The translations under genes were made by a program, and so were the position numbers. A stretch of 64,000 nt of DNA from Cytophagaceae bacterium. Its GTDB lineage: Bacteria; Bacteroidota; Bacteroidia; Cytophagales; Spirosomataceae. The notes beneath the pieces are model-generated. The model did no database searches. It was not told where the DNA came from and saw nothing but the letters and a program-made list of their open reading frames with translations. The stretch's first letter is position 1, and each line of letters starts with the position of its first letter. This document shows positions 44,261 through 54,361 of this stretch, piece after piece. The DNA is taken from NCBI GenBank assembly GCA_016722655.1, contig JADKIR010000005.1, positions 1,178,001 through 1,242,000 of the forward strand, written 5' to 3'.

Positions 44261-45922
44261 ATGTCAGAAGAGATTAAGGAGAAGAGTTTGAATTTTATTG
44301 AAGAGATAGTGGTAGCTGACCTCAAATCAGGTAAGCACAGTGGGAGATTATTGACCCGGTTTCCTCCTGAACCCAACGGCTATCTGCACATAGGCCATGC
44401 AAAATCAATTTGCCTCAATTTTGGATTGACTCAGGATTACGGTGGCGGTACCAACCTTCGGTTTGATGATACCAATCCTGTAACCGAAGACACAGAATAT
44501 GTTGACTCCATCAAGAATGATGTTAAATGGCTGGGATTTAACTGGGTTAATGAATACTACGCTTCTGACTATTTTGATCAGCTTTTTAAATATGCCAAAA
44601 AACTAATAACCAAAGGGTTGGCCTATGTCGATGATTCCACTTCGGAAGAAATGGCAACTTTAAAGGGTACGCCCTCACAGCCCGGATCCAACAGCCCATA
44701 CCGGAACCGAAGCATTGAAGAGAACCTTCAACTATTTGAGGCCATGGCCAATGGTGAATTCCCTGAAGGAAGTAAAGTATTACGGGCGAAAATAGATATG
44801 GCCTCCAGCAATATGCTCATGCGTGACCCTATCATTTACCGTATCAAATACGCCCATCATCATCGGACAGGTGATAAGTGGTGTATTTATCCTATGTACG
44901 ACTTTGCTCATGGTCAGTCAGACTCGATTGAGGGTATCACTCACTCAATATGTACGCTGGAGTTTGTTTCACACCGCGAATTGTATGATTGGTTTTTGGA
45001 AAAACTCGAAATTTTCCCTTCAAAACAATACGAATTTGCCCGGCTCAATCTCTCCTATACCGTGATGAGCAAAAGGAAACTTTTGCAACTTGTCAACGAG
45101 AAGAATGTATCGGGATGGGATGACCCACGCATGCCTACTATTTCGGGTATGCGTAGAAGAGGATTTCCTGCCAAAGCGATTGTGGATTTTTGTGATCGTA
45201 TTGGCATTCAAAAACGTGACAATCTGATAGATGTAAGTTTGCTTGAGTTTTTTGTAAGAGAAAATCTCAACAAAACCGCAGCCCGTGTGATGGCGGTTTT
45301 CAATCCATTGAAAGTTACAATTACGAATTTCCCTTCGGATATTGATAGTATTGAATGTAACCTTGAAAACAATCCGGAAATTCCTGAGAGTGGATCAAGG
45401 ACGGTGAATTTTACCAAAGAATTGTTGATTGAAAAAGACGATTTCATGGAAAATCCTCCCAATAAATACTTCAGACTTTCGCCGGGAAAAATGGTGAGAT
45501 TAAAAGGGGCGTTTATCATTCAATGTGAAGAGGTTGTTCACGATGAAAACGGTGAGGTGACTGAAATAAAATGTTCTTATATCCCGACTTCAAAAAGCGG
45601 TCAGGACGAAAGTGGTATAAAAGTAAAAGGGGTGATTCACTGGCTACCGGCAACCGAATCGCTGGAAGCAGAAGTAAGAATTTATGACCGACTCTTCAAA
45701 GTGGAAGATCCAAGCTCTGAAGAAGGTGATTTTAAGGCCTTTATCAATGAGGACTCACTGGTAATCACCAGGGCATTTGTAGAGCCATCTTTAAAATCTT
45801 TTGAAGCGGGTACAAAATACCAGTTTATCAGAAATGGTTATTACGCCGCAGATATTGATTCAACTCCGGAAAAACTAATTTTCAACAAAACTGTAGGTTT
45901 GAAAGAAGGTTTTAAAATTTAA
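44261..45922 (+). CDS. glnS: Glutamine--tRNA ligase
   Basis: It charges tRNA-Gln in the cytoplasm. The 553-residue class I synthetase has the HIGH-like HIGHAKSICLNFGL, the KMSKS-like VMSKRKL, and the GlnRS-specific LRFDDTNP and YPMYDFAHGQSDSIEGITHSICTLEF. The C-terminal half is the two-barrel anticodon-binding region. Presence of glnS implies direct glutaminylation. A strong terminator follows. Confidence 0.96.
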   Translation: MSEEIKEKSLNFIEEIVVADLKSGKHSGRLLTRFPPEPNGYLHIGHAKSICLNFGLTQDYGGGTNLRFDDTNPVTEDTEYVDSIKNDVKWLGFNWVNEYYASDYFDQLFKYAKKLITKGLAYVDDSTSEEMATLKGTPSQPGSNSPYRNRSIEENLQLFEAMANGEFPEGSKVLRAKIDMASSNMLMRDPIIYRIKYAHHHRTGDKWCIYPMYDFAHGQSDSIEGITHSICTLEFVSHRELYDWFLEKLEIFPSKQYEFARLNLSYTVMSKRKLLQLVNEKNVSGWDDPRMPTISGMRRRGFPAKAIVDFCDRIGIQKRDNLIDVSLLEFFVRENLNKTAARVMAVFNPLKVTITNFPSDIDSIECNLENNPEIPESGSRTVNFTKELLIEKDDFMENPPNKYFRLSPGKMVRLKGAFIIQCEEVVHDENGEVTEIKCSYIPTSKSGQDESGIKVKGVIHWLPATESLEAEVRIYDRLFKVEDPSSEEGDFKAFINEDSLVITRAFVEPSLKSFEAGTKYQFIRNGYYAADIDSTPEKLIFNKTVGLKEGFKI

Positions 45923-45942
45923 AAAAAAGCAGAATATTTAAG

Positions 45943-45977
45943 AAAGTTTGTTTGTAGTTTTGACTCAAACAAACTTT
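45943..45977 (+). terminator. Intrinsic terminator of glnS
   Basis: A perfect 12-bp stem AAAGTTTGTTTG/CAAACAAACTTT with an 11-base loop is followed by a T run, 21 bases after the glnS stop. Confidence 0.92.
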
Positions 45978-46000
45978 TTTTTTGAAAAATTCTTAAAAAA

Positions 46001-46711
46001 ATGACACGTAACAGCACCCATAGGATACACTCAGAAGTAAGATTTTTGGAAGGGCCACAGAGCCGCTGGAAAGAATTCAGATTTGTATTGGATGTAATGT
46101 GGGAATTTATCAAAGGCTTCAGAATATTACATTTTGTGGGCCCTTGCGTAACAATATTTGGTTCAGCAAGATTTGATGACAATAACCGGTATTATCACGA
46201 AGCCCGGCATATTGGTGCAGAACTGGCAAAAATGGGCTTCACAATTCTGACCGGTGGTGGTCCCGGAATCATGGAGGCAGCCAACCGTGGTGCCAAAGAC
46301 GTAGGCGGTAAATCGATAGGCTGCAATATTGTGCTTCCACACGAGCAAAAACCCAACCCTTATCTTGATAAATGGGTGGACTTCAAATACTTTTTTGTAA
46401 GAAAAACCCTGCTTATCAAATACTCTTATGCATTTGTGATTTGCCCGGGTGGTTTTGGGACCTTAGATGAGTTTTTTGAAGCCCTGACCTTGATACAGAC
46501 CGGCAAGATTTCCAAATTTCCTGTAGTTATATTTAATGACGGATACCATTGTCATATCATTGAGCATATAGATAAAATGCTGGAAGAAAGGACTATTTCA
46601 GAACATGATAAAAAAATGTATCTGATTACAAATCAGGTTGATGAAGCGATTTCCTTCATTAAATCTCGAATTGGCAATGATTTGGGTTTAAAAATTGTTT
46701 CTAAAAGCTAA
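46001..46711 (+). CDS. LOG-family protein (nucleoside monophosphate phosphoribohydrolase-like)
   Basis: This 236-residue protein has the Rossmann-like LOG marks TGGGPGIMEAANRGA and PGGFGTLDEFFE. Family members cleave the N-glycosidic bond of nucleoside 5'-monophosphates, including cytokinin precursors in plants and AMP-like substrates in bacteria. They were long called lysine decarboxylase by error. The N-terminal extension of about 50 residues is typical of the long TIGR00730 type. It follows glnS after a terminator. Confidence 0.88.
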   Translation: MTRNSTHRIHSEVRFLEGPQSRWKEFRFVLDVMWEFIKGFRILHFVGPCVTIFGSARFDDNNRYYHEARHIGAELAKMGFTILTGGGPGIMEAANRGAKDVGGKSIGCNIVLPHEQKPNPYLDKWVDFKYFFVRKTLLIKYSYAFVICPGGFGTLDEFFEALTLIQTGKISKFPVVIFNDGYHCHIIEHIDKMLEERTISEHDKKMYLITNQVDEAISFIKSRIGNDLGLKIVSKS

Positions 46712-46847
46712 ACCAATCAGAAATAATATTCATTTTTTTATATTTTTTTTCAATTAATAAATTATCTGAAAAAAAATAAAGATTAAAATTGGATTAAAAA
46801 GAAATTAAAATATTTAATTGCCATCGGAATTTTTAAAATGATTGGAA

Positions 46848-47201
46848 ATGTTTAGACGGCAAATGTTTTTGATGTACACCATCCTGTTCATGATAGGGAT
46901 GGGTTTGCATGTGCCATCAAAAAAAGAAATTTCCGGCTCTCTTCATTCAAATGCTTATTTAAAAGCTCATTCTGGTCCTGACGAAAAATTTATTTTCCGA
47001 TTTCTGAATGAAAAATTAGAAGAAAAAGAGGAAGAAGATAACCATGAAGATCAACAGGATCTTTTCATAATTCCTGCACAATTTACTGACATAACCTTTA
47101 ATTACACATCTTTCATAATACAAAACCCTACAAATCAAACTGTTGGGTCATTCTATAATAAAAGCAGACTATATATTCTAGTCCGAAACCTCAGGATTTA
47201 A
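46848..47201 (+). CDS. Small exported hypothetical protein upstream of dabA
   Basis: This protein of about 117 residues begins with a TM/signal-like segment (MFLMYTILFMIGMGLHVP). An acidic stretch EEKEEEDNHEDQQD lies in the middle, and a C-terminal part has QFTDITFNYTSF. The ATG at 46848 is preferred over a TTG six bases earlier. I do not recognise the family. It sits 78 bases upstream of dabA on the same strand, with only a weak 4-bp GGGC/GCCC hairpin between. A link to inorganic-carbon uptake is conjecture from position. Confidence 0.65.
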   Translation: MFRRQMFLMYTILFMIGMGLHVPSKKEISGSLHSNAYLKAHSGPDEKFIFRFLNEKLEEKEEEDNHEDQQDLFIIPAQFTDITFNYTSFIIQNPTNQTVGSFYNKSRLYILVRNLRI

Positions 47202-47279
47202 GATTCATATCTATCCTAATTTCAAACCGGGCTTTATGCCCTGATTAAAATTTCATTTTAATTTTTACCTCTTTTCTTA

Positions 47280-49781
47280 ATGAAAAAAGAAAAATCAAAT
47301 TTCGGATTTGACTTAGATCATGTTTTGCATGAACTTCACCATTACCTACCGGCACAAGCTCCTTTAAAGGATTTTGTTCATCATAATACTTTGCACGCTT
47401 TTCAGCATCTGAATTTTCATAATGGGATGCAAAAAGCAGCCCAAATATTTGGTTATCAGGTATATTTAACTTTAGCAGAATACAAAGAATTATTCCAAAA
47501 AGGAAAAATAAATGAAGCGATTCTCGAAAATAGAATAATTGAAAATAAGGGAAAAGGAAATCTTTCGCTCTGGAAGGAAAAATTACTGGAAGTTGACTAC
47601 GATGAAACCCATAGTCAAAGAATTGGTCGATTTAGAAAAATTTGGAAATCAAAATATAAAATCAATCTCGACAAATATGTGCACCCCAAACTCTTCAGAT
47701 CAGTTGGTGCATTTCTTGACCAGGGGATAAGTATTGCCAAATTTCCCTTCCATGACAAACTATTTTTGGAAGCTTTAAGGAATATTGAAAAAAACAGTCA
47801 TACCAGTATTTTCAAAACTCAAAGAGCCCAAAATATTTTATTAAATGAAAAAAATCCACTGGATGTATTGCTAAAAATTGTCGTTGGCGACGAAAATTTC
47901 TATGAGAGTTATTTGTTTGAACAGCAGTTTGGTCATCCAGGGTGGTCAGGAATGGTGTGTGCTATTGAAAAAAGGCCTCAGTCGCTATTGGACAAACGCA
48001 GAATTTCTATCAAAGAATTTATTATTTATGAGCTATTGATAGAATTGGACCAACTCGATCAGCTTTATGGAGAAGTATGGAAACCAATAAGTGAGAGTCT
48101 GCCAGAAAACTTTGAAAGCGATTTATTCAAAGAAATTCCAAAATCAGAACTTTTTGAAGTTTACAAAATTTGGCAGGAGGCTTATGAATGGTCTTATTAT
48201 GATCAGGTTATCAAAGGATTACAGAAAAAACAAGAAACCAAAAGCTCTGAGAAAAAAAGTTTCCAGGCGTTGTTTTGCATTGATGACCGCGAGTGCTCTA
48301 TCAGGCGACACATTGAACAGATAGTCCCTGATGCAGAGACTTTTGGAGTGGCTGGCTTTTTCAACGTGGCATTTTTCTTTCAGCCTGAGCAGAGCAAATT
48401 TACGACCAAGGTATGTCCGGCACCAATGACACCCGACATCCTGATTAAAGAAGAAGATGCGGAAAAAAGGCACAAAAGGGACAACCATTTCAACCGACAC
48501 ACTTATGGCTTTTTTGGTGGATTGATTATCGCTCCAACTTTGGGTTTGTGGTCGGCACTGAAAATGGGAAAAAGCATACTTTTCCCTTCAGAATCGCCCG
48601 CGATGGTTTCTTCTTTTAAGCATATGGACAAATATGGAAAGCTAACCATAGCCTACAAAGGCAAGAAAAGTCAGGGCTTGCAGGTAGGTTTTACGCTGGA
48701 AGAAATGATCGAAAAAACCGAAGGTTTACTAAAAAGTATAGGTTTGGTTGAAAATTTCGCACCCCTGGTTTATATCATGGGCCATGGTGCCAGCAGTGTA
48801 AACAACACGTATTATGCCGGTTATGATTGCGGGGCCTGTTCAGGCAGAGCAGGATCAGTCAATGCACGGGTTGCCAGTATTCTTGCCAATGACCCTCAAG
48901 TCAGAGCCGGACTACGTGAAAGAGGTATAAATATTCCTGATTCAACCTGGTTTGTGGCTGCACTTCACGACACAACTCGTGATGAAGCCGACTATTTCGA
49001 TGAAGATCTTCTTCCGAATAATTTGAAAGAAAGTCATAAAAATTATAAATCTGTAATTCAGCAGGCATTAAGTGCCAATGCCAAAGAGAGGTCCAGAAGA
49101 TTTTTGATGACCAACACCAAAAGATCGGCAGAAAAAGTACACGCTGAGGTAAAAAAACGTTCGATATCCTTGTTTGAGCCACGCCCAGAATGGAATCACG
49201 CCACCAATACACTCTGCGTAGTCGGTAAAAGAGAAAACAACAAACATTTGTTTTTTGATCGGCGGGCATTTCTCAATTCATACGATTATGCAATTGATCA
49301 TGACGGTTCCATTTTATCAGGGATTTTGAACGCCATCGCTCCGGTGTGCGGAGGTATTAATCTCGAATACTATTTCTCAAGGGTGGACAACTACCGCCTG
49401 GGAGCAGGTTCAAAACTCCCTCACAATGTGGTAGGGCTAATAGGCCTCTCCAACGGCATGGATGGAGACCTGCGACCCGGATTACCTGTGCAAATGATCA
49501 ATATTCATGATCCGTTAAGGCTGTTGATTACTATTGAACATTATCCGAAAGAAGTTTTACGGATAATGCAAATCAATCCGGCTACCTATGAATGGTTTAT
49601 CAATAACTGGATAAATCTGGTAGTGATTCATCCCGAAACTAAGGAGGCTTTTGTTTTTGATCAGGGTAATTTTAAACCTTATGAAATTATTACCGACAAA
49701 ATTGAAGTGGCCAATAATCTGGAAGAAATTTTCGAGAATGAACATGGCAATTTACCCATCTTAGAAATTATCAGAGATTAA
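47280..49781 (+). CDS. dabA: DabA-like inorganic carbon accumulation protein (UPF0753/DUF2309)
   Basis: This 833-residue protein is the DUF2309 subunit of the DAB complex, which takes up inorganic carbon with a carbonic-anhydrase-like beta-CA site. The predicted zinc ligands and active-site residues are present: Cys333 and Asp335 in CIDDRECS, His502 in GHGASSVNN, and Cys517 in YDCGACSG. Their spacing agrees well with the Cys351/Asp353/His524/Cys539 set of the Halothiobacillus neapolitanus protein as I recall it. The N-terminal YLPAQAPLKDFVHHNTLHAFQ is also a hallmark. The stop lies 2 bases from the dabB start, so translational coupling is likely. Confidence 0.94.
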   Translation: MKKEKSNFGFDLDHVLHELHHYLPAQAPLKDFVHHNTLHAFQHLNFHNGMQKAAQIFGYQVYLTLAEYKELFQKGKINEAILENRIIENKGKGNLSLWKEKLLEVDYDETHSQRIGRFRKIWKSKYKINLDKYVHPKLFRSVGAFLDQGISIAKFPFHDKLFLEALRNIEKNSHTSIFKTQRAQNILLNEKNPLDVLLKIVVGDENFYESYLFEQQFGHPGWSGMVCAIEKRPQSLLDKRRISIKEFIIYELLIELDQLDQLYGEVWKPISESLPENFESDLFKEIPKSELFEVYKIWQEAYEWSYYDQVIKGLQKKQETKSSEKKSFQALFCIDDRECSIRRHIEQIVPDAETFGVAGFFNVAFFFQPEQSKFTTKVCPAPMTPDILIKEEDAEKRHKRDNHFNRHTYGFFGGLIIAPTLGLWSALKMGKSILFPSESPAMVSSFKHMDKYGKLTIAYKGKKSQGLQVGFTLEEMIEKTEGLLKSIGLVENFAPLVYIMGHGASSVNNTYYAGYDCGACSGRAGSVNARVASILANDPQVRAGLRERGINIPDSTWFVAALHDTTRDEADYFDEDLLPNNLKESHKNYKSVIQQALSANAKERSRRFLMTNTKRSAEKVHAEVKKRSISLFEPRPEWNHATNTLCVVGKRENNKHLFFDRRAFLNSYDYAIDHDGSILSGILNAIAPVCGGINLEYYFSRVDNYRLGAGSKLPHNVVGLIGLSNGMDGDLRPGLPVQMINIHDPLRLLITIEHYPKEVLRIMQINPATYEWFINNWINLVVIHPETKEAFVFDQGNFKPYEIITDKIEVANNLEEIFENEHGNLPILEIIRD

Positions 49782-49783
49782 AC

Positions 49784-51649
49784 ATGGAGACAAATAATAT
49801 AATTTTAGGTTTTGTGCTAATACCGTTTATCGGTTTTATCGCGAGTTTGTTTTTTTCGAAAAAACGAGAATCTGCGATCTCCTGGCTGGCAATTATCACC
49901 ACTGCTTCACAATTAATCCTTGTGATTTACTATATGATAATTTGGATACTTAAAGGTACCCCAAAAACCAATATTCAGGAAATAGTACTTTACAGCTCAA
50001 ATGAATACCAATTTTTAATTGATTTTTATTTTGATAAAATCACCATGACCTATCTGTTGGTGGGTAGTTTTATCACTTTCCTGATAACCCGGTACAGCCA
50101 GTATTATATGCATCTTGAAAATGGATACAAAAGGTTTTTTAATACAGTGTTATTCTTTTTCCTGGGTTACAACTGGACCGTAATTTCAGGTAATTTCGAA
50201 ACGCTGTTTATGGGTTGGGAAATGCTGGGAATATCGTCATTCTTACTGATTGCATTTTACAGAGAAAGGTATCTGCCTGTGAGAAATGCTGTGAAAGTTT
50301 TCACCATTTACCGGATTGGAGACGTTGGAATATTGGCAGCGATGTGGGCAAGCCATCATTTATGGCACGAAAATATCAATTTCGTAAAACTCAGCAATTA
50401 TCATTTGGTTCATGAACATCTTATGAGCCATAGTGAAACGGGCATATTCATAGGCATTGCGTTACTTGTAGCTGCAGCAGCGAAGTCGGCCCAAATTCCA
50501 TTTTCATCATGGCTACCCAGAGCTATGGAAGGGCCAACACCCTCAAGTGCAATTTTCTATGGGTCATTATCTGTGCATTTTGGAGTTTTTTTACTGCTTC
50601 GCACCTATCCGTTTTGGGAACAACAAATGGCAGTAAAAATATTGATTGCTCTCACCGGATTGGTTACGGCTATTATTTCCTTTTTTATTACGAGGGTGCA
50701 ATATTCCATAAAACCCCAGATTGCTTACAGCTCAATAACGCAGATTGGGTTAATTTTTATTGAGGTAGCTCTTGGTTTTCATATTCTTGCTTTGATTCAT
50801 TTTGCAGGAAATGCTTTCTTGAGAACTTACCAATTATTAATCTCTCCTTCTACGGTGAGTTATTTGATTCGTGACCAGCATTATAATTTTCATCCGGTTG
50901 AAAATCAGAAAACTAACAAGCTAATAAATACTTTATATATTCTTTCGATCAGAGAATGGAATCTGGATTCTATTTTGAATAAAAAAATATTCAATCCTTT
51001 AAAAAACATTGGAAAGTCTCTCAATTTCTTATCCCCGAAGAATGTATTTTATTATTTTTTCCCTTTTTACCTTTTAGGCTTGTTTCTGTTTTTCAATCAG
51101 GAATACATCCCAAAAGACATGTATGAATATATACCTTTTACATATGCACTTTCGGGATTAATTATGGTTTTAAAATCATTTTCGGAGCGACTCCATCCCC
51201 GACTTGCCTGGATTTTGATTCTGTTCAATCATTTCAGTTTGGTATTGGCGGTGTCATTTAATGAGCATTTTGAATTCCGTGAGACATTGATATTCCTAAG
51301 CGGAGTATCAGTATCCGGAATAATCGGATATCTGAGTTTGGCAAGATTAAAAAAGCTGGAGCCAGATTATTTTGACCTGAATGAATATTACGGACATATC
51401 AGTAAATATCCGATTCTGGGTTTTGTCTTTCTGATTGCTATGTTGGGATTAACCGGTTTTCCGATTACACCTTCTTTTATTGGTGAGGATTTGCTTTTCA
51501 GCCATATTAAGCAAAACCAGTTTTTTCTGGGCATGTTTACCGCTCTGAGTTTTATCATCAGTGGTATAGCATTAATCAGAATATATGCCAGATTGTTTTT
51601 GGGACCACAGCAAAACCCTATGCAATCAAACCCAATAAAATCTTCTTAA
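49784..51649 (+). CDS. dabB: DabB-like membrane subunit (NuoL/NDH-1 family)
   Basis: This 621-residue protein has roughly 16 TM helices and the NuoL/MrpA fold: MGWEMLGISSFLLIAFYRER, then AAAAKSAQIPFSSWLPRAMEGPTPSSA with the conserved Lys and Pro residues. In the DAB complex this subunit is thought to couple ion flow to the DabA reaction. The immediate neighbour dabA and the 2-base spacing support this over a complex I or Mrp role. It is followed by a SulP gene 42 bases later. Confidence 0.92.
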   Translation: METNNIILGFVLIPFIGFIASLFFSKKRESAISWLAIITTASQLILVIYYMIIWILKGTPKTNIQEIVLYSSNEYQFLIDFYFDKITMTYLLVGSFITFLITRYSQYYMHLENGYKRFFNTVLFFFLGYNWTVISGNFETLFMGWEMLGISSFLLIAFYRERYLPVRNAVKVFTIYRIGDVGILAAMWASHHLWHENINFVKLSNYHLVHEHLMSHSETGIFIGIALLVAAAAKSAQIPFSSWLPRAMEGPTPSSAIFYGSLSVHFGVFLLLRTYPFWEQQMAVKILIALTGLVTAIISFFITRVQYSIKPQIAYSSITQIGLIFIEVALGFHILALIHFAGNAFLRTYQLLISPSTVSYLIRDQHYNFHPVENQKTNKLINTLYILSIREWNLDSILNKKIFNPLKNIGKSLNFLSPKNVFYYFFPFYLLGLFLFFNQEYIPKDMYEYIPFTYALSGLIMVLKSFSERLHPRLAWILILFNHFSLVLAVSFNEHFEFRETLIFLSGVSVSGIIGYLSLARLKKLEPDYFDLNEYYGHISKYPILGFVFLIAMLGLTGFPITPSFIGEDLLFSHIKQNQFFLGMFTALSFIISGIALIRIYARLFLGPQQNPMQSNPIKSS

Positions 51650-51691
51650 AATATTTTTTTCAGAATAAATAAAGCATTAAAAAACAATAAC

Positions 51692-53281
51692 ATGAGTAAT
51701 TATTTAAAGAATTTACCAAAAGACGGTTGGGCCGGTTTCAAAGAGAGTTTCTCTTCAGATTCCATTTCCGGATTCATCGTTTTCTTATTGGCTCTTCCAC
51801 TTAGTTTGGGCATAGCCAAGGCTTCAGAATTCCCTCCAATCATGGGTCTTCTAACAGCCATTATTGGCGGAGTGGTTGTGAGTTTTCTTGCAGGATCACC
51901 GCTTACAATTAAAGGTGCCGCGGCGGGTTTGATAGTAATCGCTGCTGAATGTGTAGCTGAATTCGGTGGTGGCGAAACAGGCTGGCATCTTGCACTGGGT
52001 GCAATTGTTGTGGCCGGTGTGGTTCAGGTTCTGTTTGGGCTATTTAAATTAGGAAAACTTACCGACATTTTTCCGCTTTCTGCAGTTCATGGAATGCTGG
52101 CAGCAATTGGAATTATTATTATTTCAAAACAAATACCGATTTTACTGGATATTGACCCGGCCCTGACCAAAGGAAAAAGCACTTTTGAGTTAATCGGAAA
52201 TATTCCATATTATTTTATGCACCTTGACCCAAAGGCTACTTTGATCGGAATCGTAAGTCTGGCGGTGATGCTGATCTGGCCTATGCTTTCAGAGTCTCCA
52301 TTGAAAAAAATTCCGGCACCTTTAGTGGTTCTGTTATTTGCAATTCCTGCCGAGCTAATGCTAGATTTCCAAACCACTGAGCCTATTTATGCATTGGTAC
52401 ATTTAGGCAATTTGGTTGACAGTATTAAAATCAATGTGAGTTTTGATGGTGTGCATGAAATAGGGGTATTCACAAAATACGTAATCATGTTTGCCTTGGT
52501 AGGAAGTCTTGAGTCACTTTTGACCGTAAAGGCCATCGACATGATTGACCATTATAAAAGAAAATCAAATACCAACAAAGACCTCATAGCAGTGGGAATA
52601 GGAAACATCATAGCCGGTGTTTTGGGTGGTTTACCTATGATTTCAGAGGTAGCACGTAGCTCGGCCAATGTTGCCAATAAGGCACGCACACGCTGGGCAA
52701 ACTTCTTCCATGGATTCTTTATTTTGGTTTTTGTATTGTTTGCTTCACATTTGATTGAGCTCATTCCCAATACTGCCCTGGCCGCAATGTTGATTACGGT
52801 GGGAATCAGACTGGCACATCCTAAAGAGTTTATGCATGCATTGCATATTGGTAAAGAGCAACTTTTCATTTTTGTTGTGACTATCATTTTTACTTTATGG
52901 ATTGACCTTTTAGTGGGAATTGCCGCTGGTATGTTGGCTGAGATTATCATCAATCTCCTGAACGGAAAACCGCTTTCGGTTATATTCAAAACGCCAACTG
53001 AGGTTTCGTTTACCGAAAACAAATACCTGGTTAAAATCAGCAAAGCGGCTGTATTTACCAATTTTATGGGTATAAAAAGAAAATTGGAAGCTTTGCCACC
53101 CCAGTTTTATGTAGAAATAGACCTTGAAGATACCCTTTTGGTTGATCACTCAGTGATGGACAACCTTCATAATTTCAAAAATTCTTATGAAAATGAAGGA
53201 GGAAAAGTGGTAATCAAAGGTCTTGACAAGCATAAGCCTTTGTCGGGGCATGCTGCATCGGCACGTAAAAAAGTATCCTAG
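51692..53281 (+). CDS. SulP-family anion transporter, possibly bicarbonate
   Basis: This 529-residue SLC26/SulP transporter starts with the SulP signature (DSISGFIVFLLALPLSLGIAKAS) and has about 12 TM helices. A short STAS-like C-terminal domain follows (FYVEIDLEDTLLVDHSVMDNLHNF). SulP members move sulfate, bicarbonate or other anions. BicA-type members are bicarbonate carriers. Its position directly after dabAB and before a terminator makes bicarbonate the most attractive substrate, but sulfate is not excluded. Confidence 0.88.
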   Translation: MSNYLKNLPKDGWAGFKESFSSDSISGFIVFLLALPLSLGIAKASEFPPIMGLLTAIIGGVVVSFLAGSPLTIKGAAAGLIVIAAECVAEFGGGETGWHLALGAIVVAGVVQVLFGLFKLGKLTDIFPLSAVHGMLAAIGIIIISKQIPILLDIDPALTKGKSTFELIGNIPYYFMHLDPKATLIGIVSLAVMLIWPMLSESPLKKIPAPLVVLLFAIPAELMLDFQTTEPIYALVHLGNLVDSIKINVSFDGVHEIGVFTKYVIMFALVGSLESLLTVKAIDMIDHYKRKSNTNKDLIAVGIGNIIAGVLGGLPMISEVARSSANVANKARTRWANFFHGFFILVFVLFASHLIELIPNTALAAMLITVGIRLAHPKEFMHALHIGKEQLFIFVVTIIFTLWIDLLVGIAAGMLAEIIINLLNGKPLSVIFKTPTEVSFTENKYLVKISKAAVFTNFMGIKRKLEALPPQFYVEIDLEDTLLVDHSVMDNLHNFKNSYENEGGKVVIKGLDKHKPLSGHAASARKKVS

Positions 53282-53289
53282 TCTTTTTT

Positions 53290-53335
53290 AATCAGGGGTT
53301 TCCTTTAGGGTTTTTGGAAACTCCCTGATTTTTTT
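53290..53335 (+). terminator. Intrinsic terminator of the dab-sulP operon
   Basis: The arms AATCAGGG and CCCTGATT enclose an inner GTTTCC/GGAAAC stem, then a T run. The hairpin starts 9 bases after the SulP stop. Confidence 0.88.
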
Positions 53336-53507
53336 ATGAAATTTCCGGAAATATTTTTTGCAAATAATCCCATGATCTCTTCTTTTTTTGGGCTTAACAA
53401 TAAACCATTTTAGCTCAAAATCAATCTGTTTTCTTGAAAAATAATTTCCGGAATGTTAATTACATCATTCCCTGGATTCATTTTGCAATATTTTAATTGA
53501 AATCTCA

Positions 53508-54269
53508 ATGAAGAATTACATAAAAATATTAACGATTTTATCTGTCATTTCAAACCAGCTCAATGCCCAAACTATCTCTCATAATAATGACATTTGGTTG
53601 CATTATTTCGGAAAATTTAACCTCAAAGGTCGCAGTTCGGTGAGTTTTGAAGCTACCAGCCGTTATGCCAACGGTTTCTCTGAAAAACAACAATATTTCA
53701 TAAGGCCATCGGTTGACTATAAATTTTCAAAAAATCTAACTGGCAGTGTTGGGTACTCACATTACAAAACCTATGTATATGGAAAACCGGCCATTAATAA
53801 AATCCCCATTCCGGAAAACCACGCTTGGTTACAAGCCACTATAATCAGCCAAATATCAAAATTAAAAATTACCAACCGGCTCCGGGATGAGAACCGTTGG
53901 GTGGGTATTGCCGGAAATGAAAACAATAGCAATGAGCTCACTATTGTTGATTATACCTATCGAAACAGGCTACGTCATATGATTTTGGCCATTTACCCCA
54001 TCATCAAGATATCTAAAAAATACCAGTTAAGTGCAATAGCAGGTGATGAGGCTTTCTATAACATTGGAAAATATGCAGGAGCCACTTTTTTGAACCAAAA
54101 CAGAATAATTGGAGGGATGGGTCTCACCATAAATCCTCATATACAGTTTCAACTGGCCTATATACACCAGCATATCTGGAATTTCAGCAATACTATCAGA
54201 GAATCAAATCCTACGGTCAGGTTTTCGGTTTATACCAACGTTGATCTTTTTGGTTCAAAAAATCAGTGA
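53508..54269 (+). CDS. DUF2490 outer-membrane-like protein
   Basis: This 253-residue protein has a signal peptide (cleavage expected after QLNAQ) and many alternating aromatic beta strands, such as IWLHYFGKFNLKGR and QFQLAYIHQHIWNF. This is the DUF2490 pattern, a predicted outer-membrane beta barrel. The function is not known. It lies between the two sulP genes, after the first's terminator. A shared job with the carbon locus is only suggested by position. Confidence 0.82.
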   Translation: MKNYIKILTILSVISNQLNAQTISHNNDIWLHYFGKFNLKGRSSVSFEATSRYANGFSEKQQYFIRPSVDYKFSKNLTGSVGYSHYKTYVYGKPAINKIPIPENHAWLQATIISQISKLKITNRLRDENRWVGIAGNENNSNELTIVDYTYRNRLRHMILAIYPIIKISKKYQLSAIAGDEAFYNIGKYAGATFLNQNRIIGGMGLTINPHIQFQLAYIHQHIWNFSNTIRESNPTVRFSVYTNVDLFGSKNQ

Positions 54270-54361
54270 GTTTTTGGTAAAATCCTTTTTGCAGCCATTA
54301 AAATATTAACCTTCGCAATACAATATTAAACAGTATTTAAAAAATAATTATGATGGGCAAT

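Noticed and set aside
47228..47242. GGGC/GCCC hairpin between the small protein gene and dabA as a terminator
   Set aside because: The stem is only 4 bp and lacks a following T run, so read-through is expected.
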